The position numbers were made by a program, and so were the translations under genes. The notes under the pieces are model-generated. The model searched no databases, had not been told where the DNA came from, and was given only the letters and a program-made list of their open reading frames with translations. DNA of 64,000 nt from Nissolia schottii. Its lineage: Eukaryota > Streptophyta > Magnoliopsida > Fabales > Fabaceae. This document shows, piece after piece, positions 51,201 through 62,920 of this stretch. The stretch's first letter is position 1. Each line of letters opens with the position of its first letter. Location of the stretch: contig QANU01064559.1 of the NCBI GenBank assembly GCA_003254905.1, positions 1,189,097 to 1,253,096 of the forward strand, written 5' to 3'.

Positions 51201-54200
51201 ATCTAGAAATCCAACTGTTTGGCTGGAAGGTTCAACAGGTTCTGGTCAGAATGTAAATGCTACTGACACTTCTACAGTCTCTGATGCTTATGCAAAGATG
51301 CTCACAATTTTTATCCCGCTTCTGGTGGATGAGGTGATAGATTGATGTTCATTCATTTTGAAAAATAGTATGTCGATAATATTTTAAATGTATAATTCTC
51401 CGTGTCTCACATTGCAGAGTTCGTTTTTTGCACACTTCATGTGCTTCGAAGTTCCTACGCTTGTTCCGCCAGGAGGTGTTGTTAATGGTAATAAAGCTGG
51501 ATATGATGACAATGATGCCAATGATGATGATTTGGGAATTATGGACATTGATGACAATGACAGTAAATCTGGTGCGCGTACATGACTTTCTTCACATAGC
51601 TTTTCAGTACTTTTAAGCTATATTTAATCAATTTTAGTTTGGCCTTCCTCTATTTCAATACTTTCTTTTTCAGAACTTGACCATCTCCTCCATTTTTAGG
51701 CAAAAATTCTGCGGAGCTTGCAGCTTTAAATGCATCACTTCAGGATTTGCTTGATGGAATTCAAGTATGCATCAAACATGATCTTTATCACTTGGAATTC
51801 TTGTTGTGCTTCTAATATTTGTGAGATGAAGGGATCTGGATCCTCTCAATGTTACATGATAGTTACATTGGAGAGAGGCGGATAGTATTTGCCTTGTTGT
51901 GATAAGATTTGTGTGTCCTTCTGTCTCTAACAGAACTGTCATGTTAAGCAAGAGAATCCAAATCAAAGATAAAGTGTTGAAGCACTATGTGGCTTAAGTT
52001 CCATTCCTTCCCCTTAGCATTAGTGTGTGAACTTCACATACTAGTATGCTTCTTTTCACTCAATATCTTTATAGAAGTAGCGAATGATCAGTTCGTAAGA
52101 TCTCTGGATATGTATCCTAAGCAGAAAACTTAGATAAAAGAAAGCTGGGTAAGTGAAAAATGTGACTCAACATAAACTAGCTTCTAGAATGCACTAACTC
52201 TGGTATACAAAGGCAACAATTGAAGGGTTCACAGAATCATGGGTGTTTAGAAGGCCAACATAAGAAGTAGCTTATTTATTGCTGACTTTCGGATCTTTCC
52301 AAGCTAATATTTGATGTAACTCTAGGGCTGAACAACATATTTTTCCTCATAATTGGACACTTTTAAGTTTTCCGTGTATCGCGGGGTTTGATTATACAAA
52401 TTACCAGATTTTATAGCTACAGAGATGCTTTATATGATTTCAGGAAGACTTCTATGCTGTAGTGGATTGGGCATACAAGATTGATCCTTTACGCTGCATA
52501 TCGATGCACGGAATAACAGAACGCTATCTCTCTGGTCAGAAAGCTGATGCAGCAGGATTTGTACGCCTTTTGCTTGGTGACCTGGAGTCCCGGATATCGA
52601 TGCAGTTCAGTCGTGTAGGGGACATGCATCATGAAGAGCATCATTTTGCCACATGCATTTGGAATATTGAGAGGCTCCTGACTCATTCACTTTGAAATCT
52701 TTTTGCAGTTTGTTGATGAAGCTTGCCATCAAATCGAAAGAAACGAACGCAATGTTCGCCAAATGGGGGTGCTGTCCTACATTCCCAGGTGAAATGGATC
52801 CTTGTTGTCTGATTTTTCCCCTTCTCTTAAGAAATAAGGAGTTAATTTTGAGAACATGTTAGGAATCCAAATGTAGAATTGATGAGAATGGATAGAAACC
52901 ACTCGATTTCCGAATATCCCTCTCTACTCTCTTCCTTCCCGTCTTATCCTCACACCTCAGCCTCACTCTTTGCTTTCTTACACCCCTTGTCTAAATATGG
53001 CAAAGCTATTTACCCCTTATTGTCCTTATGTGAAAGTAACTACTGAAAATTAATTTATGAATAAGTTATTTTGTATTTGAATCTGTAATAAAAGAAATAT
53101 TTGTTGTGTGTTATAAAAAATGCTTTTTGAGAAGTTAGATATTTTAACTTTAATAAAACCCCTTGTCTATATTTTAACTCTACAGTCCTAGTTCCTCTTC
53201 TACCCCTTACACTCATTGTCCTCACGGGTAGTCGTATGCGGCCTTGGCATATGTAGTCACAATTCACTTTGCAGTTTGTATGTACCGCAACTGTCAAGTC
53301 TTTAATCATGATTGATGTTAAATGGTTTGTTAACTGTTTTGCATAGATTTGCAACCCTTGCAACTCGGATGGAGCAGTACATCCAGGGACAGTCTAGGGA
53401 ATTGGTTGACCAAGCATACTCAAAATTTGTAAGCGATTACTCAAAACTTTGTCTAGTTTTACAATTTTGCTGAGAAAGTTCTAGTTAAGGATTCCTTTCA
53501 AGAACTTGCTTTCCAAAGATGGTGGTATTAAAATAAGTGCAGTAGTTTAGACTTTATTGGTTTTAACTGTCTCATGTAATGGTTTACATAAATTCGGAAA
53601 CTCCACTCAACTTGTTTTCGAAAGATGATAAGTATATTGATAGTTGATATGAGCGATTCAATTGTCTATAACTGCAATACTCCTTTATTTGTTTTATTTT
53701 TTTTCATTTTATGTGTAAACATTGTTAATATCTTGTTTGTTGGTGGAATGTTGCTTGACAGGTTAGCATAATGTTTGCAACTTTGGAAAAAATTGCACAA
53801 ACTGATCCAAAATATGCTGATATTTTTCTTTTGGAGAACTATGCCGCCTTTCAGAATAGGCAAGTTTTTCCCTTTCCCCCTGCCAATAAGAAGCTGTTTC
53901 AATTCTACCTTGTTAATTAACTTGATTTTGTAAAGAAAGAGAAGTGCCATTTTTCAATTATTGTTTTGTTCATTTTTTGCAGTTTGTATGATCTCGCCAA
54001 TATTGTGCCCACTTTGGCCAAGTTTTATCATCAAGCCAGTGAGGCCTATGAACAAGCTTGTACACGCCATATTAGCATGATTATCTATTATGTGAGTAAT
54101 TTATTTTCTGTTGTCCGTCTCTTTTTCAACCACCCTTGAATTGTTGTCCTTTAGAGCCTAACTCATTATCCTTTTTTTGCCTTGGCAAGCAATTCGAGCG

Positions 54201-56370
54201 TCTTTTCCAATTCGCTCGGAGGATTGAGGACTTGATGTTCACTGTTGCACCTGAAGAGGTTAGTGTGTATAATTTTGTCTTGTTAATCATTCATAGCCTC
54301 CTGCTATACAGTGTCTCAACATATGTAGAATTCTTCTATCAAACGAACTGTTTCCAGTTTTCTTGGTTTCACACGTCTGATAGAACTGATTGTGGTTGTC
54401 AACATAATATCAACTGTAACAATCTTCTATGGGCATCATGGATTATAAATTATGGGAAAGTAAAGGTGCAGTATATTCTCGCTCTAATGTATTTTGTTGC
54501 TCCCCACTTTGAATAGCACTAATAGCAATATCTTCAAGTTAGCTAAAATTTGTCATTTGGTATTTACTTTGAATCAACAAACAACCAAGCCTTGTCCAAT
54601 TATGTGGGGATGTATATATTTTTAAACATAAGTAAAAAAATTACATTGCCCTAAGAGTGCCCTTGATGTGTGTAAGAAATTCCCTGAATGTGCACAAATA
54701 TGCTGTGTGTGACCTTGGTATTTATTTTCAAAAGTCCTTTGTCAAAATTCTAAATTAATTTGTTCACGTGGTTCTCACTGTTTTTGATGTTATATAATCG
54801 TATAGCCATTTATCTCGCATTTCAAGCTCTTGTTATTTCTTTCCCAAAAGTCGAATCAACTTCAGTTAGTGAAATAATATGGGCTTGAAGAATCGTTTTT
54901 GCACTAGTGCATCTCTTTATTGCGATTTGTGTATATTTGTCCTCATTTTTTACTTTAAAAAATCATGAACAATTGACTTTCAATGGTCACGGAATTCTAC
55001 AATGTTGTGCATCAATTTCAGATTCCTTTCCAGCTTGGGCTTTCAAAAATGGATCTTCGGAAGATGTTAAAATCGAGTTTATCTGGGGTAAGGTGATTCT
55101 TATCTAAAGAGCCTTCTCATTCGTTTATGTTTACCATGTGAATTATATATGCCTTTGCTCTTCCGGTTTAGGTTGACAAGTCCATTGCTGCAATGTATAA
55201 GAAACTGCAGAAGAATTTGACCTCAGAGGAACTTTTACCCTCCTTATGGGACAAATGCAAGGTAAGCTTCACTTGATTCCAATTGCCAAAATACCTATTT
55301 ATAGTAAGAAAACAACCCAAACTTGTGTAGTAAAATTGACTAGAGCTAGTAACTCAAGTGTTATCTTCCTTGGTCCTGCGCCAAGAAGTAAATTAAAGGA
55401 ACTATGTTCAACCCTTACTAGATGACAATAATGTGTCCGACTCAAAAATCTACCATTGGAAAAAATAAATAAATAAATAAACTTATAAACTTACGTAGTA
55501 AAATTTGCGAAGGCCAAATTTTGAAGTGTCTGATGATTGCTTTGCCAAGTTTGGCTTACATACAGAATAATGCAATTTTGAAAACTTTTTAAGATACATG
55601 TAAATGGCAGATAAATTGATTTTTGGGTGAATAATTTTTTCAGTTGTCATCCAATTATATATGGTCGTAACATGAAAAGAGTTTGGCTACAATAATATCC
55701 ATTTAAGAAGTCAAACTCATTCAATATTAAAGGGAGGCCCAATGCATGAGGCTCCTGCCTAGTGCGGTTTTGGGAGGGTAGATGTAGCAATCTTACTCCA
55801 ACAAGCTTAGGTCACAAGACACAACCTTACCATTGCACTAAGGCTGACTCCATCAAACTCACTAAACAATATGGTAACAAAATAAATGATCGTATAAAAA
55901 ACTAGGAAAAAAAAATTATCTAGTTGGAATTTTCAATCGGTAGATACCTAATCTTTTTTTACTTATTGCTCAGACTTATAGTTCATGGCTTCAGCTTTGA
56001 ATGCCTGTCCAAAGTGAAAGTGCATTTCTATAATCCATCTAGATAAAAATATGATCTGAATGGAATATATATATTTTTTCCTTCAAAAAAACAAAATATT
56101 GATACCTGCACAATCTTTAATTACAAACCTTTCAGTTGGGACAACCTGAACTCACATGCAGTCTAGGAATGTGTGTTTGTGAACTGAGAGATTCTAGTGC
56201 CAAGCACATAAGGCATGCTTGTGAACAATTTCTTACTGTTTTCCTCAAAATTATTGCAGAAGGAATTTCTTGATAAGTACGAAAGTTTTGCTCAGCTTGT
56301 GGCCAAGATCTACCCAAATGAAACAATCCCTTCGGTAACAGAGATGAGAGACCTTTTGGCCTCCATGTAA
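45223..56370 (+). CDS. SEC3A: Exocyst complex component SEC3
   Basis: SEC3 is a landmark subunit of the exocyst, which tethers secretory vesicles at the plasma membrane and cell plate. Twenty-five exons are read: 45223-45397, 46100-46170, 46846-46926, 47069-47136, 47249-47351, 47734-47882, 48204-48321, 49410-49514, 49791-49892, 49974-50111, 50442-50570, 50653-50733, 50847-50921, 51160-51333, 51418-51571, 51700-51764, 52444-52614, 52709-52788, 53347-53428, 53762-53859, 53983-54091, 54190-54258, 55022-55087, 55172-55261 and 56260-56370. They give 2664 nt, or 887 aa, the length I recall for Arabidopsis SEC3A. The N-terminal third holds the phosphoinositide-binding PH-like region ([32 protein letters not shown]); charged helices follow (about 190-300), then the helical Sec3 C-terminal domain ending EMRDLLASM. 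The acidic [17 protein letters not shown] loop is in exon 15. Intron 20 uses a GC donor; the other junctions are GT-AG. Confidence 0.97.
48353..49141. mobile_element. Possible non-autonomous hAT-like element in SEC3 intron 7
   Basis: The left edge (CAGTGGCAGCGAAGC, then TTGCCCCCCC) and the right edge (TTTGCCCCCTGAG, then CTCTGGCGTGGG) are loosely inverted, the GGCGGAGCC...GGGGGG style of some plant hAT (Tip100-like) ends. Between them lie a stretch with tRNA-like spacing (TTGGTTTAATGCAC and GGGTTCAAATCCC, 48490-48552) and AT-rich filler. No target duplication was found, so the call is tentative. Confidence 0.35.
55720..55852 (-). mobile_element. Degraded tRNA-derived SINE in SEC3 intron 24
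   Basis: On the minus strand, CTTAGTGCAATGGTAAGGTTG resembles the tRNA-like head with its A box, and the end GCATTGGGCCTCCCTTT resembles the tail of common plant SINEs. TCAAACTCA flanks both sides (55711-55719 and 55853-55861), a likely target duplication. The B box is damaged or deleted, so this copy is old. Confidence 0.65.
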
Positions 56371-58465
56371 AGGCGTTTCTATGTATGTATGAATTTTTTG
56401 TTTTCCCCCCATCTTTTTTGAGTTAGTCTTTGTTTTCTTACCATTGTATTTAATTGTATTATTCAATAAGTGCTTATTTTTTGTAGTTTAAATTATATGA
56501 ATGAAGCATTTTAATGCACCATGATCGAATGGTATGAATGAACATTTTTGCTTATGGGCAAGTATTCTAAAGGCGTATGAGTGACCATAATCTATCATTA
56601 GCTTATTTTAGTTTCTTTTATTTTTCCCTTGGTCTGAAGCTTAGTTTAGTTTCAAAACAACTTGTAATAGAAAGTTAAGATGATGGATTGGAGTCATCAA
56701 ATGGATTGTTCCCTGCAAAATTGTCGACTATCAAGTAGTAAGCATAATGGTTGGTGAATCGAACTTCATGGAATATTTAGCTGCAATAGCTAATTTGCAT
56801 TTCAATTTATTCGTGAAGTATCTTTTGATTGATGAGTCCTATTGAAGAAAACCTGCTCACACCAAGAACTAAGAAATCGTTGGGCACGTGTAACACGTTA
56901 TTTATGAGTGTACACACAATAACAGTGAGTTTTACCTAGTAGATTTGAAAATATTTTGTGGGACATGCAGCAAAAAAACAGTAGGATTTATTTTTATTAT
57001 ATGTGTGACCTGTGCTTACACAATAATCTCTTTTATGTAATCTCAAATTCTAGCAACTAATGTTGGGTTAATTTAATTGAGGCAGTGTACTTATTCTCTC
57101 TAAATAAGATAGTAGATAGTATCATGCTTGAAATCTACAAATAAATAATAAAAATTTAGTGCTGAAAGAATTTTATTCGTGTAGTGATCGATTGCCCAGT
57201 ACACGAGTTCGATTCATATTGATGTGAGTCTAATAGACTACAGCTAATGATGTTTTATATCCGAAAACTTCTATTAGAAAATATGGTCAAACAAAGGGAA
57301 GCAAGGTAGCAGCCTCTTTGATTGAAAGTCTTAACTTCGGAAATAGCCGTGTTGAATGCCATTGCCATTTGACAAAGAAACCTAAAGGAGACTCGTGAAT
57401 TTGTGTTCAGTCATCAACCTAATATAATTATAACAAGATAATTATTATTCCCTCTTCACTATATTATATTATGTAATTTATGTTACTTTTGGGATGTTGG
57501 ATTTGTAAGGTTCTGCTCGTTTACCTAATTACTTAATATGGAAATCCACGTTAATTGCTCTGATCAAAATTAATCCTACAACCGAATATTCTTTCATAAT
57601 ATACATTAGTTGCATTCATCTTTACCGTTACATTTTCAACACTGGCATGATTAACATATATGCTCCTAAAACATCACTAGATTCTGTAATTATCTTTTTC
57701 ATGACTAAGCTGGAACCATGACCAATGGCATTATTAAAGTGATGAAACTATCCTAATCATAGTGCTGGCATATGGAAATGACCAGGATTATATCACACGT
57801 GGTATAATTTCACAAGATACTAAGAAAACCAAATGAAAGACAAACCTGTCTGTGCGAAATTCCCGACATTTCATTTACATGAAGGTGGGATTCACGAGTA
57901 CGGTTTAATTGTACACTAACTGAAAATGTAAAAAATAAAAGAAACTTATAAATATAAAATATAAATATAAAAAGGGTTTTTCTAACTAGTGCCCTTAGGG
58001 CACTTATTAATGAATCCAAAAAGGAATTTAAAAAAAAAAACATAAGCTTTTAATGCATTAATAGTATTAAGAATTTAAAAAACTTGTGTTTTCAATATAA
58101 AAAAAGTTTTTTTTTCCTGATTTTCTTAACAAATATCTTTAAAACACTTATTAGTAAAATTCATTAATTGACCTTAGGTATTGTTTTGGAAAGCGTCTCA
58201 AAAGAAAATATAGAGATGTGAAAATAAAAACATGTTTAAAGAAAAAAATGAAAATTTAAAATTTAAAATTATTTTTGTATCAAAATAATTTTTTCAACTA
58301 ATTTATGCACATTCAAAATAAAGAAATATAGAAAACATTTCGAGGAACAATTTTTAAACAAATTTTCCATAACTCCAAAACAGAATAACGCAAAAAGCGC
58401 GTCTAATTAATAATGCCTCGTCAATTGCCTTTTGCTTTTATTTTAGGGCACCACTTGTTTGACTC
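56371..58465. other. SEC3 3' region and spacer
   Basis: The SEC3 3' untranslated region probably ends near 56470-56520 (ATTCAATAAG at 56461). Beyond it I see no gene up to the SINE. The MITE-like copy 2 lies at 57970-58165. Confidence 0.5.
57970..58165. repeat. MITE-like dispersed repeat, copy 2 of 3
   Basis: It begins near GGGTTTTTCTAACTAGTGCCC, then GCCCTTAGGGC, TTTTAATGCATTAATAG, and ends with TTCTTAACAAATATC and ACTTATTAGTAAAA. The same order of motifs occurs in copy 1 (2620-2810). The first part also holds the small palindrome GTGCCCTTAGGGCAC. Confidence 0.5.
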
Positions 58466-58483
58466 ATTATTGTGCTCTCATTT

Positions 58484-58670
58484 TTTTTTTGGTTTCCCAG
58501 GGTATCCCCACCCGCGTGACAGGTGAGACTAATCCCTCGCCGTTTTGAAGTCCAGTTAAGGGGTATACGGCTGGCCTGTGGGTTTGCTCCATTCACAAGG
58601 GGTAGGGATCGAACCCCTCCCACCTGCTTAAGGGACGAGAGTACTTAACCACTCACGCCAACCCGCCAGG
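58484..58670 (-). mobile_element. tRNA-derived SINE with intact target duplication
   Basis: On the minus strand the element begins CCTGGCGGGTTGGCGTGAGT with an A-box-like TGGCGTGAGTGG, a B box GGTTCGATCCC (58607-58617), about 110 bp of unrelated body, and a short A run (58482-58490, T on the plus strand). TTATTGTGCTCTCATTT stands at both sides (58467-58483 and 58671-58687), a perfect 17 bp target duplication. At about 187 bp it has the size of plant SINEs. Family name not assigned. Confidence 0.9.
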
Positions 58671-59469
58671 TTATTGTGCTCTCATTTATAAAGGCCTCTG
58701 ATATACTATCATTTGAGGCACCATTAATATTTTTATTACTCTATCAAACTCTGACATTTGGTTAAGGGAATATGAGTCTCTTCCACATAATCACTTAGTA
58801 TTAAATTAAGTTGAATACATATAGATTCCATATTTAGTCTTTAAGTAAGGCATTCTCTCACATGCCATGTGAAAGTTGTTTGTAATATAAAGTTGCCTAA
58901 GTATCAAAATACTTTTAAGAGTGTCACTATATAAGTTGAACGTAGGACAATATAAATAAAATTCAGCTTGATGGCAAAATTCGCTTTTAGAAGCAATGTT
59001 GATTAGAATATTTTTTCTGCCCATGACATAATAATCCCGGTCAATTGAATTTATACTGCATCCCTTACTATGTCTATGTGATGCTGCATTACATTATTCA
59101 CCTAAAAGTTACTACTATTATCTGTATAATAATTTTAAATTATATATACAAAAGAAGAAAAAGCTTAACCTCTTAAAAGTAGGCGAATATCCCACAATTG
59201 ATTCCATAGCTCACATTTAAAAAATAAAATAAAAAACTATCCACATTATACAATTGGTTTAATATCCCCATCACCCAGCATTGTCGTCTTTAATATTGAA
59301 GCACATTGTCAATGCTTGCACCTGCATATCCCTGTAACTCCCACTCCTTTAGTGGAAAGCATGATGTGACATAAGACCCACCAAGAAGCAAATCATTACA
59401 CCACCACAATAAGGCTCCAAGATTCCAATCTAATTCCAAAAATCTAAACAAAAATCAACCATTTTTTAT

Positions 59470-59790
59470 GGGGTTTTTTAGTAACAAATGCCCTTAGTCA
59501 ACGTTTAGTCTTGTTGAAGGGCATGGTACTAGGACACATAATTTTTATATTTTTTATATCTTATAAAAACTAAAACACAAGAGATATAATTTTGGCTTGA
59601 CGAGATGCAGATTGAGTTTTGTGAAATATTTTTTTTTTTATTTCTGTCATTTGAATCAAACATTGTGAAACACTTGCTAAAGAATCAAGAAAGAAAAATT
59701 ATTCATTGGAAAGAAAAAGTTATTAGAGTTTTAATGTATTAAACATGTTAAGAGTTTTAAAAAAAGTTATTCTTTACTTCTTGTTAGCTT
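59470..59790. repeat. MITE-like dispersed repeat, copy 3 of 3 (weak)
   Basis: GGGGTTTTTTAGTAACAAATGCCCTTAG opens it; TTTTAATGTATTAAACATGTTAAGAG and GTTATTCTTTACTTCTTG come near its end. The order recalls copy 2 (TTCTAACTAGTGCCCTTAGG; TTTTAATGCATTAATAGTATTAAGA). Similarity is by eye only. Confidence 0.35.
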
Positions 59791-59950
59791 TTCTCTTTTT
59801 TTTTTAATTAAAGTAGTAAGAAGATATTTTATTTACCTCATAACTCAAACTTGTGTCTTTTTAATTTCGAGTACAAAGCAACTATTAAACTATGAATTAA
59901 TCACAATAAAAATCAACCATAAGAACGCATGATAAGACTAATTATTAACC

Positions 59951-59953
<3 letters not shown>

Positions 59954-59990
<37 letters not shown>
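59954..59990. repeat. TA microsatellite
   Basis: An uninterrupted TA run of about 36 bases. Confidence 0.95.
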
Positions 59991-59993
<3 letters not shown>

Positions 59994-60368
59994 AGGGTTA
60001 GTGCCTCTTTTGTATTTTTAATTNTTTTTTTCGTTCTTATAAAACCAACCTAATTATGCTTTGATTGATTTAGCTTAGTCCAAAAACAATTAAAAAAATT
60101 GAACTAAACTGAACCATTATAAAATGATTAGTTCAAACACATTTTCTCTCAAAACTAGACCAAATCGTCCCAATTTCACCTCAATTAGTTATTAACCCCC
60201 CCAAAATCAATAGGGTAGAAAGAAAGAAATAATAACAAGAATCAGAGCTTAAGAACTTGATCATATATAATTAGACATTGGTTACCACATGGAATATACT
60301 ACTATCTCCAAAATCGACATCCTAGAAAAATTAATATAAAAAACAAAAAAAATATATAAAAACAAAAA

Positions 60369-62791
60369 TTAAAAGGTTGCTCTCTTTAGAGAAGTGAGGG
60401 TGATTTTAGAACCCAATGGAGAGGTTCCAACTTGGATGGCGAAGGAATCATAACGAAGGAAGAGTTCAACAACAAGAAGCCTTGAAACCAGCATCACAAA
60501 GTCTTTTCCAGCACATTGCTTGTTATTAACTGTTGGGCTTTCAGTTTCAGGCCCATTAGACCAGAGAACATATTTAAGAAGCTTCTCTCCTTCTTCACCC
60601 ATGAACCTGTCCCCAACAAATTCATCTGCTCTGTCGAAGATCTTGGGGTCCTTGGTTGCAAATGGTTGGTACCCAAATAGCATCTCACCTTCTTTCACCT
60701 GAAAAAGGAGTAGTAAATTTGAGTTAGACAAAGTGCATTACAAACACATAAATTACAAACATATAAATCATTACTTTTATGTTATATTGAATAGGGTCCA
60801 ACTAGAGATCTCTAAAAAAATAAAAAGAAGAAGAAAGGGGAACAACTTAAGTTGAGTCGGTGCTCATAGGCTATTAACCATTATTTGACACATAGCATAA
60901 AGTTGTATGATGTAAATATGTAGTATATTCTTTAAAAGCGGAATTTTCATAGAAAAAATAAACAAAAATACTAAATCTTCTTTAGTGGTGCATGGCGTAC
61001 CTAAAAAAATACTCTTAATTTAATATTAACTAGTGTCTATTAAATAGTTATTAAATATAGTATAAATTACAATTCATTGAAATTTTAAAATATGCTGATT
61101 TTTAAGTTGGTATAGCCGTATAGCAACACTCAAAAATTGAGATAATTGAGATGTTCAATTTTGAACGACAAATAAAAACTTAATTATTTTATACAAACAT
61201 CTAAACAATTTTCCACTAAGTATAGCTTCACATGTATTAAATAATAATTTTTTTTTTTAAAAAAAAAGACATACAAATCGTGTCTAGATAAAAAGAAAAT
61301 AGTTATATTAGACTCTTAGAAAGCTGTCATCAAATTTTTTCTTCTTCAAAAAGTAGGAATAATTGTTAAATAAAATAAAACGACTCATTTAAAAGTCAGT
61401 TTGTATAATATATTATGATTTTAACAAACAAAATCAAATAAAAACTTATTTTAAGTATTATAAAGCTGCATTTTCCCCAATCAATTTGACTGAAAAATCA
61501 AATTTCATTTTCATTTTTTTACCTGAAAAGCGGCATCATGGCTTTCAATCAAAAAGTCCCTCTTGGCTTTACCATACTGCAACGGCACCGGCGGGTCAAT
61601 CCTGAAAGCCTCATAAACCACCGACTTCATCAGCGGCATCCTCTCCATCGCGGCCATCGTGACCTTCCCTCCGCTCTCCCTCACGGCGGTCCTAATCTCC
61701 GCGGCCAGATCCACGTGCAGCTTCACGCCGGCACGCCCGATCCACTTCATCACATTAGGGAAAAACAGCTTCATCCCTCCAAACGAGTTGAAACACGTGG
61801 CGAACAAGAAGTTGTGACACGCCTCCTCTCTCGAAACCCCCAATCGCTCTGCTTCATCAAGAGCCACACCCGAAGCGTCGTAAAAGAAATCGTAAAGCCT
61901 CTTGTAGTCCTTCTTAATCAGCTTCGGAGGTATCCGGAAATTGTGAAGCACCGAGTCTTCGACCAATTTCGGGAGACCGAGTCGGAGAATCGGACTGAGC
62001 TGGAACAACACCCACTTCTGAACGATTTTGGGTCCGTCCGTCCCCAATTCGGTGTCGGCGGGGTTCGAATCGAAGAGCGAACGCGACAAGAAATTGAAAG
62101 CGGCCTGATCGTTCGCGGTGGCGAAATCGGCTTTTCCTTTCTCAGAAAGCTCGTTTTCCAGCGCGTCGAAGAATTCGGCGTAGCTGGAGTGGAACTCAGG
62201 AATCACGTTTTCCCGACGCAATTTCAGGAGATAGAATATTAAGCGTTTCAGTAGGCCGTGTTTGGATTCCGAAGGGTCGAGGTACGAAAGGACCCTGTAA
62301 CCGCCGGTAAGTTCGGTGGATGGCATGAAGGTTCCGGTGAACACGTCGCGCTTTTCGACTTTCGACAAGTCGAAAAGCGTCGGGAATGATTTTGCGTCGA
62401 GCAAAACGACGACGTTCGAGTTCTGGGCGATGAAGGGGCCAGGTGGCACGTTGGCGCGGAAGACCGTTGACTGGTACTTTTGGATCTTTGACTTGAAGTA
62501 CTCGTCACGGCCTTGGTTGTAGAAGTAGTCCTGGCGGTCCTTCAATGGGCCCAGGATCGGGATCCCGGTGTCGCCCGGGATCTTCCGGATCGGGAGCTGT
62601 TTGGTTGGTTCGGGTGATTCGACAGTGGATACCGGTTGTCGCACGGAGGCTCGGATTGGAGGGACGAAATATGCAGAGCGGTTTGATGATGAGAATGAGA
62701 GTTTGTTGGAATTGTGAGAGGGTCTGGTTGGTGACGGGAATTCTAGTTGGAGGAAAAGAGATGATGATAGTGTTGACGACGATGATGCCAT
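60369..62791 (-). CDS. AOS: Allene oxide synthase (CYP74A), chloroplastic
   Basis: AOS dehydrates 13-hydroperoxy-linolenate to an unstable allene oxide, the first committed step towards jasmonates, in plastids. Exon 1 is 62791-61523 (423 codons) and exon 2 is 60698-60369, giving 532 aa. A Ser-rich transit peptide (about 50 residues, from MASSSSTLSSSLFLQLEF) precedes the CYP74 core starting IRKIPGDTGIPILGPLKDR. Marks of the family: VPPGPF, FDLSKVEKRDVFTGTFMPS, FATCFNSFGGMK (I-helix region that replaces the oxygen-binding motif of ordinary P450s), the ExxR-like EAFR at about residue 394, and the haem ligand Cys near residue 485 in NNKQCAGKDFV. The single intron splits AAFQ/VKEGEM in phase 0. 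No internal breaks were seen. Jasmonate or wound control would be expected but is not shown here. Confidence 0.97.
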
Positions 62792-62910
62792 TTTTGTGCT
62801 TAGAACTTGGCACTATAACAAGTTTAATTGAGAAACTTTTTATTTATTTTGAGAGGGAACTTTATAAAGTGAATTATTGAATGATGGTGGAGGGAAGAGA
62901 TTGCAGCTCT

Positions 62911-62920
62911 ATTATTTATA
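62911..62920 (-). promoter_or_regulatory. TATA box of AOS
   Basis: The minus strand reads TATAAATAAT here, 120-129 bases before the AOS start codon, which leaves a leader of about 90-100 bases. It is the best TATA-like match in the upstream region. Confidence 0.65.

Larger units (their letters stand above)
58688..60368. other. Spacer between the SINE and the AOS 3' end
   Basis: AT-rich with no supported gene. It contains a third, weaker MITE-like copy (59470-59790), a TA microsatellite (59954-59990) and the undetermined base at 60024 in a T run. The AOS 3' untranslated region lies in the last 100-200 bases. Confidence 0.5.

Noticed and set aside
58600-58660. True tRNA gene
   Set aside because: The A and B boxes belong to a SINE with poly(A)-type end and 17 bp target duplication; no cloverleaf with a proper acceptor stem is evident.
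61538-62242. 234-codon plus-strand ORF across AOS exon 1
   Set aside because: Antisense shadow of the GC-rich AOS coding sequence; its residues show no family features.
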